Origin: Phaseolus vulgaris
Taxonomy: Eukaryota > Streptophyta > Magnoliopsida > Fabales > Fabaceae
Length of the DNA: 64,000 bases
Direction of reading: 5' to 3'
NCBI RefSeq assembly: GCF_000499845.2
Contig: NC_023753.2
Location: 9,005,791-9,069,790, forward strand
The notes beneath the pieces were generated by a model. It was not told the origin of the DNA. It worked only from the letters and a program-made list of their open reading frames with translations, and did not search any database. Shown one piece after another: positions 35,243-47,480 of this stretch. How positions within the stretch are numbered: the first letter of the stretch is position 1; the number at the start of each line of letters is the position of its first letter. The position numbers and the translations under genes were made by a program.

Positions 35243-38160
35243 GTCTAAATTTGTAATTTTTTATAAACGGATCCCATTTTAGTAAAAACCAAAAAAAAAA
35301 ACCTCTCTATTCGTTATATATATATATATATATTGTAAGGTTATTTTACATAAATGAAATTAATTATAAATCTTGATTATAATAATATAATTGTACTCTT
35401 TTTTATTTTACCTATTTTTCTCTCTATCTAATACAATATATACCTGTTTAAATTATTTAAAATTTATTAACAGCCAAGAACATAACAGCAAAACAATAAG
35501 AAATATATTTATTAGAATTTTAGAAAGAAGAATAATTTTTTTCTAAAATAAGAAAAAATAACAAAGAGATAGATATGCTGTCTTTCGATCTGTCTTATAT
35601 TACTTACTAACAAAAGAAAATCTTGCCTCCGAAATAGATAATAATTGTTATCAAATTCAGTTTGATTAACATTAAATTAATCTTGGTTAAGTTAAAAGGG
35701 TTGAAATATGATAATTTGTATTAAGTTATACGTGTGTATACATAACCCAACTATTATATTTATATATGTATATAATATAATTAATCAGTGTAATTATCCA
35801 ACCTGAACTAAAGTTACGATGAATTGCTTAAACAACAAGAACAAACCCAACTATAACCTAGCTATATTCCATTAAATCAAGTCGAAAATTAAACCAAACT
35901 CAAATTTACTCCATGATTATAACGCTTTAACAGTCTAAACTCATTTGACACAACATAAGATAACATAACTACTACTGCATTATCAGTCTTTCCTTCTTAT
36001 GCTTCTTTCTCTCCAGGGAATAATATAAATATATCTGATACACATTATAGCAGGCATCTGAAGAGTGGATAGGAACAGTGGCTATGGCTAATGCAGATGA
36101 GATAAGTGATGCACAGTACCCGAAGTCATGCTGAGAAAATTCCTCACTTACCTCTTAAGATACCAACGGTGAAGGCTTGATGTAGAAGCCAGATATGTTA
36201 GCAAGAGTGCGGTGTGACCACTGGTGAATGAGAACCTGATACCTAACAAAGAAACTAAACCCCACAACCCCATTCTCTCGTCTACTCTTAATTATGTATA
36301 AATGTTCTGTCACAATATCAGATATGATACGATTTCATCTCAACGATACATATGCAGTATATACAAGTATTGTACCAAAATTAATGTCATGACAACGTGT
36401 ACACCACCTCCTCTTGCCTTCTCCAATGCATATATATACATACGTATGTCAATTGACAACTTGATCGCATCAGATCTGTAACTGCAGATCATTCTTCTCA
36501 ATTGGTTCAGTTAGACTCGTCATACTTAATTGACTCGTTGACACAGAAAAGTAGTAATTGACAGGGGTCCATGAAAAGGGCATGCATGCATCCATCTTCG
36601 ACGTATATATATGTACAATTAATTTGTTGATTCATAGATTAAAAGTATACGTATAGCATTGTAGGACCATATATAGGTATAGATTCTGAATTTCTTCCTC
36701 TATAAAAGACTACCTGATGAATGTGAGCGTCACCAAAACTCAGAAACTGTCAGATTAATCTCTTGCCACTTCCCACCGACCATGTTATAAACTCTTTTAC
36801 ATGTCCAGCTTCTTTCATTCTTTGGTGGCCTTTGAATGAACGCGATTAACTTATCTTGCAGTGGATATCTTTGAACCTATCATCCCATTCATGCTGTTGA
36901 TTTGTTTCTCTGTGAACTTTTTGTCTAAATTAACCCTTCATGCTTGCTTTGTGTCTACACATCTACTTCTTTAATAATATATAAAGGAATACGTACTGAG
37001 TCTCTGAATTTGATAATTAAGTTATATAAATTATTAGTTTAATTCACTGAAGATATAAACGCAGCGTGTAGCAATTAATACCATTTTGTTCTCCAACTCA
37101 CAGCAATTGTCGGATTTTTAAATATACCTATGCTTATGTAGGAAGAAGATATTCTTCCCTATCACGTCTTTCTTGCATTCATACAAGAAAGCTCTTTAGC
37201 AATTAATACCATTTTGTTCTCCAACTCACCGGAATCGAATTTATTACATTGATTTTATATAGTATTCTATATTTTTATTTCGTAACTCTTTTTTTTAGTT
37301 ATAACCACTCTATTAGACATAACTTTATAATTACTCTATCAATTATCAAATATTATTATTTTTTACTTTTTTTATCTTTTTATGTGTTGTATAAATATAG
37401 TATTCAATAAATGGCAACAATTTTAATTAATAAAATATATCCTTTTTTTCTCTCTTTTCTCTTTTTTTCTCTCAATAAGATTCATAAACTATATAGGACA
37501 AAATTATTATTAATTTTTGTACTTACGTGATTTTTTTTAAAATAAAAATTTAACTAATTCAATAGTTAAATTGATAACTTTTATAAATTATATTAAGGTT
37601 ACAAAATTTCGTATAAAAAAATCAATTAATCCAAGCATTTTTCATTTATTTTTATTTAAAATTTAAAATTAAAATTAAAATTCTTTTTTCTGCATAAATA
37701 TTAAAAAAAGGACCATATGTTTCATTATATCAATAATTAAATAAAATATAAAATTGAAGTATATTTTTCAAGTTAAACTGATCAAAAGTTATAATTATAA
37801 TTATATATGATTAACCGTACTTAAGTTGTCCAAATCCAAAGTAGGAAAGTCCCACATTGACGGTGTTGGTTGATGGAGGTATTAGATAGATATCATCTCA
37901 CAATGAATGTTAAAAGTGGTGAAGTTGAAAGTAAACCTTTTCAACATCACACTTCCTTCTATGTAGAAAGTTTACATTTTATGCTAATTATATTCGTAAC
38001 TGAAATTGCAAGTGAGAACATTCTATGTCAAATAATAATTTTCAACAATATAAAATTTTCAAAAATAAATATATTATTATTTTTATCAGCTAAAAATCAA
38101 TAAAATTAAAATGAAACATTTAAAATTAAAATAGAAATATAATAAACAATCACTTGAATG
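35243..38160. other. Intergenic DNA without recognised gene
   Basis: Includes a short AT run near 35318-35333 and a moderately complex part at 35990-36980 that holds CATGCATGCATCC (an RY-type word) near 36582, but no open frame of note. On the minus strand a good 5' splice-site-like AGGTAAGTG occurs near 36150-36158, which could mark a non-coding transcript. Around 37840-37930 a GGAAAGTCCCACATTGACGG segment is of a type common in dispersed plant repeats. Confidence 0.4.
37069..37229. repeat. Pair of identical 33-bp direct repeats, 128 bp apart
   Basis: TAGCAATTAATACCATTTTG followed by TTCTCCAACTCAC occurs at 37069-37101 and again, identical, at 37197-37229. The intervening 95 bases hold two small hairpins: GGAAGAAG/ATTCTTCC near 37140 and TTTCTTG/CAAGAAA near 37168-37190. 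Confidence 0.9.
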
Positions 38161-38405
38161 ATGTTATACAGTATGATACTCTAATCAGAGGTCCTCTTGT
38201 CTTCAAATTCTTGCTATGATCAACAATAGCACGCTCCCAGGTCGTAATGATGATCAGGTCCTAATGATGATCAGTTTGACTAGAGTCAGGCATTAGTTGT
38301 GTTCGCTAAGCCCATTCTACAGCTTTCTGGGACATCATTAGATCCTATAAGCTACAACTTTACAACAAACCCATTCTCTTGTTACACCCGTTTGGTATCA
38401 GAAGT

Positions 38406-40167
38406 TCAGGGTAGAACAGGAAGTTCTACCTTGTTAAAGGAAAAAAAACTGACCCTTCCCTCTGTGACGAGGCAGATCTTCAAAGGAATGCCACCACATT
38501 GTTTCTCAAGGGCTTCGATCTCTGTTCTAGATGGTGGATAACCCCTAACAGAAGATACATACATGATTAAATAGATTTCCATCAACAGGTAATAAAAAAG
38601 GAAAAGAAAGAAATCAGAACCAAGGACAAATTTGCTTAGCTATTAATTAATAAGGGACAAATTATCAAGTATCTATCATTTTCAGTTCCTTTTCTAAAAT
38701 AAATAACCATAATTGGTAAATACCCACAACAGTTACTTGCTCCACTTGTTTTCCAGGAATTAGAACTATTGATCCAAGTTTCAGATGGGTATCAACTTCT
38801 CATGGATGTATTGAAGAGTATTTAACAGAACAAATATCTTTCAATATTAAATTGGATTTTTCTACTGTCAGTCACCTTTAAATCCTATAAGACAACAGAC
38901 GGTGACAATGTCTTTATCAATTCCTAGTGTTTACTGTGAGAAATAACATGGCCACATTACTTCCCACCTGCACCTTAAAAATCCCAAACCCTACCACACA
39001 CACACATGCCACAAAATGAAGCACAGCATGTTTGTGCCAGTATTAATTCTTTTGATACCATGGAATGAATGCAAAAAATTAGGTCATAATATGCTTGAAT
39101 TCCTTAGTCACGTTCTCAATTAGTCCATTTAATAACAATATAAAGATCACTTACCATTAAATTTATGAATCTAAAGTAATCATACTGATGCAATGAGACA
39201 TGGTTATTACCTAGATAAGTACAGTAAAAAACTGGGATCACCAGGGGAAGACTTTCTAAACCGGCTATTCGGAAGATAAACATCAAAATCTGGCCTCAAC
39301 TCATTAATTCGCAACTCAGAAAATAATCTTTGCACAGCACCCATGTCTACTAGTTCTTTGCTTTCTTCTGTGATTTCAAGAGCAGCAGGTCTATGGGAAC
39401 ATCTAATACTTTTCAAACTCCAAAGAACACCATGCCGCCCAATTATGTAACCAAGAGACTTGAGGTGCCTGTAAACCTCAAACAGCTCCCAACAACATCC
39501 ACTCGTCCCGGCAACAACCTTTTCATACATTTCTGTGAGAGATATGCTTCTACCACTATTTTCTAACTGGTGTAAGGCTCCAAGTTCCATAAGATACCTG
39601 CCATATCAGCCTTTACATAAGCAAGAGTTTTCAAAACAGCTTACAAAACATCAGTATATACTTTTTTTCTCATCCAAACAAGTGTACTGCCTAGTTACAT
39701 AGTTTATTATTCACAGAAAGCTACGGCTTTAAGAATTATGTGACTCTTCCCTACTTCTGAATGTCGAAAAAGGATAAAAAAAAAAAGATGGCATATCACC
39801 TACAAAGTCTCCTCAATTGAAGAATAAATCTTGCCACTACGAACAATTCCAGTTGTTATCCACATTTTGCCATTTTTCTCAATGACTTCTCCCATTCCCA
39901 TTTCTTCATTCCAACAGCTTTTGGATTTCACGTTCCTGGTAAATGAAATAGAAAAGTCTTCACTTTGAAAAGCATACTTAAGCAGGGGAAACAGAAATAT
40001 CTTTACTAGTACGTACTAATTTACAATGTAAAGATGCTTGACCTGAACTGCAACTTGGGTATAGAACCAGATGAAAAGTCAAGCTCCTCTTCATCACTTG
40101 CATTTTGCAAATAGACCTCATCATCACTATCTTCACTTGAAGAACATCCCCATGTCTTGTCTTCCAT
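38406..40167 (-). CDS. TSEN54: tRNA-splicing endonuclease subunit Sen54 (4 exons, 260 aa)
   Basis: Sen54 is a non-catalytic structural subunit of the heterotetrameric nuclear endonuclease that cuts introns out of pre-tRNAs, partnering the Sen2 side. Exons on the minus strand: 40043-40167, 39804-39935, 39211-39597 and 38406-38544, with GT-AG introns and consistent phase (783 bases, stop TGA at 38406-38408). The start MEDKTWGCSSSEDSDDEVYL is chosen because it opens the frame and gives the acidic N-terminus usual in plants. Residues about 50-130 form the tRNA_int_end_N2 domain: EMGMGEVIEKNGKMWITTGI, SGKIYSSIEET, YLMELGAL and FEVYRHLKSLGYIIGRHG. The C-terminal part has FDVYLPNSRFRKSSPGDPSF, then VSFFSFNKVELPVLP at the end. 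Length fits plant homologues as I know them and is far shorter than the human protein. No defects seen. About 38160-38405 is probably the 3' UTR. Confidence 0.9.
38408..38410 (-). other. End of TSEN54 coding region; 3' UTR follows to the left
   Basis: The last codons on the minus strand read LPVLP then TGA. In the presumed 3' UTR a 17-base tandem duplication (AGGTCGTAATGATGATC, then AGGTCCTAATGATGATC) lies at about 38239-38272. Confidence 0.6.
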
Positions 40168-40436
40168 AGTTCAAAAGCTGTAATTTAAAATATTAACCAA
40201 TTGATCAGTTCATAGGATAGGATTGTTGGAAACATCGTTAAAATAATATCTAAATCATAATTAAACAAAAATCACAGACAAAGAAGCACCTAGTTATAGC
40301 GAAAGCAAGTTGCTTGTGCCCTCGAAAATATTCATATACAAAACCCAATACGCATAACACATGTTCAAAAGACACGGAAAGCAAGAAAAAGCAAACAACT
40401 AACAAATTTCCATTTCATTTTGCATTTAAAGGCCAT
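40168..40436 (-). other. 5' flank and probable promoter region of TSEN54
   Basis: The sequence immediately upstream of the start codon on the minus strand has no strong TATA box that I can single out. It ends where the S-associated, GC-richer repeat begins near 40437. Confidence 0.4.
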
Positions 40437-41040
40437 GATCACGGTTGTCAAACTCGCGAGTCAACTCGTTGACTCGTCCGAGTTCACGTTTCCACACACC
40501 TTACCGAGTTAACTCGGTAGTAAACTCGTTCTGAATGGGGAAAACTAAATGAAATAAACTGACCAGTTTAGGGATTCGCGTTTCGTTTTGGCGTTGTTGC
40601 GTCTTCTCTAGAGTGCGGAGGTCGTGCGTCTTCTCTGAACGAGTGCGGCGGTGGTGGCATTCGAGCGGAGCAGGTCGCGCGGTGGTAGCGATTGTGCATA
40701 GGAGGTCGCGCGGTGGTGGTGGTTCGTGCGCCGTGCGGTGGTCGCGGGTTGCGGTGGACGGTGGTGCCGTTCACATATAACGTTAGAGATGGGCGGTGCT
40801 TGGAATTAGGGTTACGTTGTTCTGTAGTGTGATTTAGGAAATTAGGGTTTTTTTTTGTTATTGGCCGCACTAAATTGGGTTTTTTTATTTAATTGAGGTG
40901 CTGATATTTTTTTGTTTAGAGTGTTATCTGTTTTTTTTAATCGAGAAAATTTGGTGGAAATTTTATTTATAGGAACTTCTTTGTTTATTTATTTGAGATA
41001 GTTTAAAGTTATATAATTCTCATTTATTATTAAATATAGT
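40437..41040. repeat. Repeat S copy 2, left part, with GC-rich transposon-like leader
   Basis: 40451-40545 is packed with short palindromic words around ACTCG/CGAGT (AACTCGCGAG, TCAACTCGTTGACTCG, CCGAGTT), a style of clustered subterminal repeat known in hAT-type elements. 40570-40800 is rich in GCGCGGTGGTGG-type words and unusually GC-rich. From 40875 the sequence matches repeat S copy 1 at 17.1 kb (TTTATTTAATTGAGGTGC). The hAT assignment is inference only. Confidence 0.45.
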
Positions 41041-41950
41041 TGATCCGGTTGGTCATCGGTAGTCGATGACGTCAGCAGTAGATAATCACGTGGACCACTC
41101 GCAGGGTGACACGTAGATCAGGTGGCAGAGAAATCAGGGAGGAGATCGCCCCGAACGGTGATCGGTGGTCAGTAACCGAGTGGCCACCGACAGATCAGTT
41201 CCAAGACAAACACCTGGGGAGAGAACGTGAGAAGCAATAGAGCACCGATCAGTCATCGGGTGCATGGTCATCGGGGTTTCGTGTTACACGCAGTTAAACT
41301 GGGACTGAGATTCCCTGCGAGAGCGTTACGCATGGACCTCGCATGATCATATGTCAAAGAAAGAGGAGCTGCTTGCCGGTAGAATCGTGCACGAGAGTGG
41401 CCTGAGGGAGTTAGTAAACCGGTCAGTGATTGGTGACTCTCTTAACCCATTACGTGCATGACATCGTGAAGGGGAAATCGTTTAGGTAGAGAGCAATGCT
41501 TGGTGAGTGTGCCTAGTCCAGCCACATCTGGCGTTCTCCTGGGAGTGTGCGATTCACCTAGATGGAAGAAACGCGCTAAGTTACTCCGCAAGGGAATAAC
41601 TTGGGCGCACAAAGAGATGCGCTAGAGCCCTTCAGGTGGTGGCACGTGAACGGTTAGATGTGAGTTGCATGCCTCCACGTGTCAATATCATGGTTGTGGT
41701 ACGTTTTCGCACAATAGCGTAACAGAATTCTGACACACGCAGAGGATAGCCTAACAGAATTCTGTTAGGCACAGACACAGAGAGAGATTCAGTGATATTT
41801 TTTGTTGGTGGTTTTGTAACCTAACTTGAGCGTCGGAGTGCAAACGGCCGCTAGAGGTGCCGTCTGTGTGTTTTGCAGGTTGCGTTTGAAGTTCCCGGAG
41901 AAGGTCCTAAGAGCATCCATTCCTCCACGCTTGAGTTGGCAACAGGATCA
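41041..41950 (+). mobile_element. Solo LTR, 910 bp, with 5-bp target duplication ATAGT
   Basis: The element starts TGATCCGGTT and ends AACAGGATCA, giving TG...CA termini within a 10-base inverted repeat with one mismatch. ATAGT precedes it (41036-41040) and follows it (41951-41955). These are the hallmarks of LTR-retrotransposon insertion. No internal region, primer-binding site or second LTR adjoins it, so it is a solo LTR left by recombination. TTGAGCGTCGGAGTGC near 41827 and TTTTGCAGG near 41871 suggest plus orientation and, by their resemblance to many plant Gypsy LTRs, a Ty3/Gypsy origin. It is much richer in GC than its flanks. Confidence 0.88.
41750..41769. repeat. Perfect 20-bp palindrome inside the solo LTR
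   Basis: CCTAACAGAATTCTGTTAGG is identical on both strands; a related GTAACAGAATTCTG half lies just before it at 41719-41732. Confidence 0.9.
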
Positions 41951-42010
41951 ATAGTTATTTAATTATTGTTGATTTATTTTTTTAATTAATTGTAGTAATT
42001 ATATAGGCTC
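41951..42010. repeat. Repeat S copy 2, right part
   Basis: After the second ATAGT, the sequence resumes as TTTAATTATTGTTGATTTAT, matching S copy 1 at about 17240. Confidence 0.65.
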
Positions 42011-42151
42011 CATCCACCTTCCCAACCATCTCTCTTACGCCTCTCACTCCCACCACTCCTCTTTGCTGCCTCTTCAATTTTCACCTCCTCCTGCTCAGTC
42101 TCCACCACCTGTCAGCTCTCCTCCTCCGCCCTCTCCACCACCTGCCTAATG
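42011..42151 (+). pseudogene. Proline-rich (arabinogalactan/extensin-like) coding-looking fragment
   Basis: One frame is open from 42008 to the TAA at about 42147 and ends QFSPPPAQSPPPVSSPPPP then SPPPA. Ser-Pro3 blocks like these are typical of plant hydroxyproline-rich cell-wall proteins such as AGPs and extensins. The stretch is CT-rich and stands out sharply from the AT-rich flanks. There is no start codon and no other conserved part, so it may be a captured gene fragment or a chance product of a CT-rich tract. Confidence 0.3.
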
Positions 42152-43315
42152 GCCACGGGTCATTAAAAACTAAACAATATTCATCTAAGCTTAAATGTAG
42201 CACATCTCAAATTTAACAAAATTTATCAAAAATATCAAATCTATTGTTTGAATAAAATTGAGGATTACATGAAGTGCAAAAAAACTTAAGAAATTATATT
42301 AATTAATTGGGATAAATATTTGTTATATTGTCCCTTAGTAGTCCTGGTACTGTGTGAATGCATCGCATGTGAACATTTCGATTCCCTATAAACCTTATTG
42401 TATATTTTCATTTTAATAAATCTTAAAGAAATTTTCTATTTCATCACATCTTTCATCTTCCAACAATGAGATGGTAGTTGCAAAAACTAAGGTTGCGAAT
42501 GGAGTGGAAGAAATTACGAATGAAGAAATCGTGACTGCATTCCTGAATTTCATAGGGATTTCGTTTTCAAAAATTAAAAGGAGATTTTGGTGTAGATTTT
42601 GAAAAACAGATTAGAGATTTATGTTGCAACTTCAGAAATATATGGGGAATTTAGATAATATATTTTCAAATCACAGTAACGATTTCAGATGGATTTTGAG
42701 TGACTTTGAGAACTCTCAAAGTTTAGATTTCGATTTCAAAACTCCTTTTCATTTGACAATAGATTTATGAAGAAATTTAGATTAAAGCTTAAATTTGAAG
42801 AATATAGTGCATAACCACCAGATTTGAAGACTCGTGATCTGTTTTCTCTTTTGAAACATTACAAGTTTTTCATATCTAAAATATTTTCACAAATCATTTG
42901 AAACATTTTTTTTTATTTAAAAAATTATTTTACTTATGCATATAATAATGTTCTATGTTAATGGTGTGAAAGGATAATTAAAAAAATTTGTGTAATCCCA
43001 AATAGGTTATAAAGTCTATGTCTGATCAAATTAGGGTAGAAAAATAGAGTTAGATTTGTTATACCGATTCTTAAATAAGTTTGATAATTGAATTTAAGGG
43101 GAACAAACCACAACTTTTAAAATAAAGATTTGCATTTGAATTGTGTGACAGAGAAACATATAGATATGGAGAAAAAAAAGTTTAACTACACTATCATACA
43201 CTACTTTACAATGAACACTAATATGCACATATCTAAGTATTGCTTTTAAAGTTCACAACTCAAATATTCAGTCTATAGAACATATTTCATTCTCAAACTC
43301 CCTAATAAATTTAAG

Positions 43316-43317
<2 letters not shown>

Positions 43318-43364
<47 letters not shown>
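43318..43364. repeat. (TA)n microsatellite
   Basis: Uninterrupted TA run of about 47 bases. Confidence 0.95.
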
Positions 43365-43365
<1 letters not shown>

Positions 43366-44154
43366 TTTTGATGTTTGGGTTTTTATATAAATTTTCTCTT
43401 TATTACTTTTTAGAAAATAAAATATATGTTAATTTGAAAAAAAAAAATTCATAGTTTCAAAATTATAATTTAACATGTATATAATTATGTTTAGTTTATA
43501 AATTAACTCAATAATTTTTTATCTCATAAAAATATTTCTTAAAATAATTATGTAAATAAACCCCTTATTCTCTTAAATTTAAAATATTTTAGAAACATAC
43601 ACCACATCATACAATAACAATCAATATCATGCAAAAGTTAACTAAGTATCGATAAAAAAAATTCTAGATTGAAGTATTTTCTGGAAAAAGTCATAAACTA
43701 CTTCCACATAAATATTTTTTTTGAAATTTTAAATAAAATATTTATTTGTGGTTATTTTAGTTTAAGTTTCTAAAATATGTTTAATTTTTTAATTTGATCC
43801 TTTAATTTTTTTTTACTACAACAATCTATATATTTTACATTTTATCATAATTTATAATGTTGATATAAGTAATTGAAAGGGAGTGAATACTTATTACTAT
43901 TTAACACATGGAACTCTTGATTATATGTTATGTTGAAGAGGCAAGGTTATGATAACATGTTGAAAAATATTAAAAGATAAAAGAACATAATTATATTATT
44001 AATTTAATGTCCAAATTGGAATGTTCTAGCTCTTACCATTCTCTATTGCTTTTCGTTGATTTGTATCTATTCTAGAAAGTAGATGAAGGTTGTGTGGTCT
44101 GTGGCGGGAAAGATAACTTTTAGAAACTTTTGATTTGTGTGCTTTTGTTAACGT

Positions 44155-44375
44155 GACTCAAGAGACTAATTATAAAAAAATTATTAAATAAAAATTATTT
44201 TAACTAATTTTAAAAATAAATAAAAAATTAATTATTATATTAAAAAAATTAAATATTATTTTAAAAAATAAAAATTATTAATATTTAAATTCATTTCTAT
44301 TGTTAATAAATAATTTTTAAATTGAAATTAGTTATTTATCTAAATTTTACGTAGTAATATAAATTATTTTTGGTA
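44155..44375. repeat. Degenerate MITE-family sequence
   Basis: AGAGACTAATTATAAAAAAA at the left and TTTTTAAATTGAAATTAG at the right resemble the internal words of the 33.5-kb MITE. Ends are not defined. Confidence 0.35.
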
Positions 44376-46879
44376 ATCATGATGTTTTGACTTGTCTCTC
44401 TTCCATCACTTTATTAAAAAATATTGAAAGTTCTTTTAAAAAATAAAAATAGAAAAATATTTTGTCGAAGAGTTATTTAAAGTATAAACTTATTAAAGAT
44501 AAATATTTACATTTTATGGAAAATGGTAAATGATAAATAAAATTGATAACCTTGTAGTTAATGTTAAGTTAGAAAGATTTATTTAATGTCCAAGTCTAAG
44601 GTTTCTTTTACACCCTTCTAAAATTTAGAAAAAAATACTGTTTATTTTATTTTATTTTATTTACATGTATATAAAGATTTTTGACATCATATTTACTAAC
44701 AAACAATCTGTTAAACCTTAAATTATCGTAAAACACCATAAAACCTTTGTTTCAAAACACTTTATTTTCTTGACAATAATCTCTATCTTTCACTTTGTAG
44801 TGTAATGTCATATAATGTGGACATTTGTGATCTCTAAACAAAATTTATGTTTATTTTATTGAAACATATCATAAAATATTAAAGTATAAAATTAAATGAT
44901 GGTAAAATTTAAATCAAATAAAAAAATTACCTTCCTATTTTCTATACTTGTTTTCTTGTTCCTATATTTAACATTAGAGTTTAGATAAATTCTTTTTACG
45001 ATCTGTTCCATTACTTTTTTTTCTTACGGATATACACTAGGCTAAATAGATTCAAATGCAGAGGTCAAGATATTCTAGAACTAATTATTTTCTTATTTTA
45101 AGTAAATACATAAATTTCTTAATGTTAATTTTTAGTACAGTAATTTAATAGGAAAATTATGATTAAAACCATAAAACATTTAATATATGTATTTCTATTA
45201 TTTTTTAAACGCAAGCTTAAATATGATAGTATTAACTATAAACCAACTATCATGAATACCTTTTTATTACTTAGTTTCTTCTAATTTTAGTTAGATAAAA
45301 TTTCAAATTCATAAAATTTTCAAAAATTTAATGCATTGAATATTTTACTTTCGGTGATAAAGTTCTTTAAAATACATTGGTCTAAAATATTTCAATGATT
45401 ATAATTTTCGCTAATTTGAGCTTTTATCGTCACAATTTTTAATTCTTATTTTTAAAAAAAATAGTTGGTTTAGGTCTCTATCCTTAGGTACGGTATCCGT
45501 TCAATTTCATCACATTTTTCCAACTTACATTAAAAAAAAAGTAAAATCAATTCATACTTCCAACTTCCAAAAAATATCCATATAATTTAATTCAGTTAGG
45601 TGTCATGTTTTCAACCAGCCAAAACTTTATCTATTTCCATCCCGAAAATAAATAAATAAATTCACTTCAGTGACAAAACATGTTAGAGTCACTGATTTTT
45701 TTTAATAAATAATTTAAACAATATTAAACTTGACCTCATTATTCATTTAATTAGTTTTTTTTTATGCTGGAGGTGCGAATTTGAATACTAAATCTGAAGA
45801 AAAGCTACGTGGGTGTTCCTAATTGCACGCAGCAACCTCCTTTATATAATAAGTATTAATTAGTTATATAATAAGCATTGTTTATGTTAATAGTATTTAT
45901 GATAACCAGTGATTTTGTAACACGTGAGTAATCCAGAAACCACAATTCATATTCATGAACACAATCAGCTTTTTAGATGTCGGCATTGGCCACGTTTGAG
46001 CCTACTCAAAAGTTTGTGTAGGAGCTATCAATTCCAAACCACAGATTTTTTTTAACTTTCCATTGCTTTTGGACACTTTTCTAAGGAAAACAAAAATGTG
46101 TATCTTTTGGTCCCAAGAAGCTTCGATCATATGCATATGCAAAGGGCTCTGAATTACGATTTCTCATAACTTTCTTAGTGGAAATGTGACTTCGTGTCAT
46201 GCTTCTCTGGTTTTGCAGGTCAAATTCTTCTAGAACATGAAGATGTAGTTATAGAAGTGCTTAGAGAATAATTAGTCTTATGGAATACCACTACAGTTTC
46301 TTGTGTTTTTCTCTTTCTGCTTCTTGTGTTTTTCTCTTTCTTTTATCTGTGTATTTGTCATTTGGTTTTTATGAAAATGATGTTATGATATATTTTTGGA
46401 AATAAAGATGAGTGTCGTAGATGATTTTTTCCGAATTTAATTAAGAAGTAGTATCTTTAGACTTAGGCGGGACGTGTCTGAGAGAAAAAGGTTAAAAGTT
46501 GTATGTTCTATATAAAGATTGAATCATCTCTAAAGTGATTTATATTTCTTTATTATTTATTACTAATAAAAAAAACTTTGTTGAAATCGTCTGATTTGAA
46601 GTTAAATACATAAAATAATTTTACATTACTTTGCTCATAATATGATTTATAGTATGATTGAGATTGTGTTGTCGCGTATAAACAATATGTGAGAATCATA
46701 TTGTTAAAGTAATTATCTTTTATTTTTCATTATCTCCAATCCCAAAATATCACACCAAGTTAAACCCTTTGCATTTGTATAATGCCATGCTTTTAAACGA
46801 ATATAATGTAAAATCAACTTTAAATCCTAAACCTGATTATGAATTATAATAATTATTTAAAGAAATACCAAACAAACTG

Positions 46880-47480
46880 ATTTTTAATTGAGTCACAAAG
46901 AAACACAGTTGATTCAAGTGAATTTGAGTTTAGTTTTATAAGTAATATTTTATAAATTAAAATATTATTACTATATTAACTAAATTAAATATTATTTTAT
47001 AAATTAAAATATTATTAATATTTAAAGTAGTTTCTATTATTAATAAAAATTTATAAACTAATTTATAAAATGTTATTACAAGAAAATAATTAAATAGTAA
47101 TCAAATTTAGAGACAAAAAATAATTAGTCACTATTTTAACTAAATTAGATACTAATTTAGAGACTAAACAATTATTCTTATATAAAGTGAGTTTTTAATT
47201 AATAAAAATTTATAAAATGATTTTAAATTAGCTATCTAATTTTTAGCAACTAATATTTTAGATTCTAAATTAATCTTTAAAATACTAATTGGGACTAATT
47301 TATAATATAAATTAGTAAGTAGCTAAAGCCTTGTAACTAATGGTTAGATACCAATTTAAAAACCATTTTATAAATTTTTATTAATAATAAAACTACTTTA
47401 GATACCGATAGTTTTTTTATTTTATAAAATGATATATAATTTAATCAAATAGTAAGTAATTATTTTGGTTTATAAAATTA
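46880..47480. repeat. Degenerate, possibly nested, MITE-family copies
   Basis: The part at 47105-47190 carries AATTTAGAGACAAAAAATAA, TTAGTCACTATTTTAACTAA and TTTAGAGACTAAACAATT, the words that define the arm of the 33.5-kb MITE. A right half follows with ATACCAATTTAAAAACCATT. The preceding 46929-47085 is a related, more decayed version with repeated ATTTTATAAATTAAAATATT. Confidence 0.55.

Noticed and set aside
40568..40870. Minus-strand open frame of 100 codons in the GC-rich repeat
   Set aside because: Rich in Arg, Pro, His and Thr from repeated GGTGGT/GCGCGG words; it fits a transposon end better than a protein.
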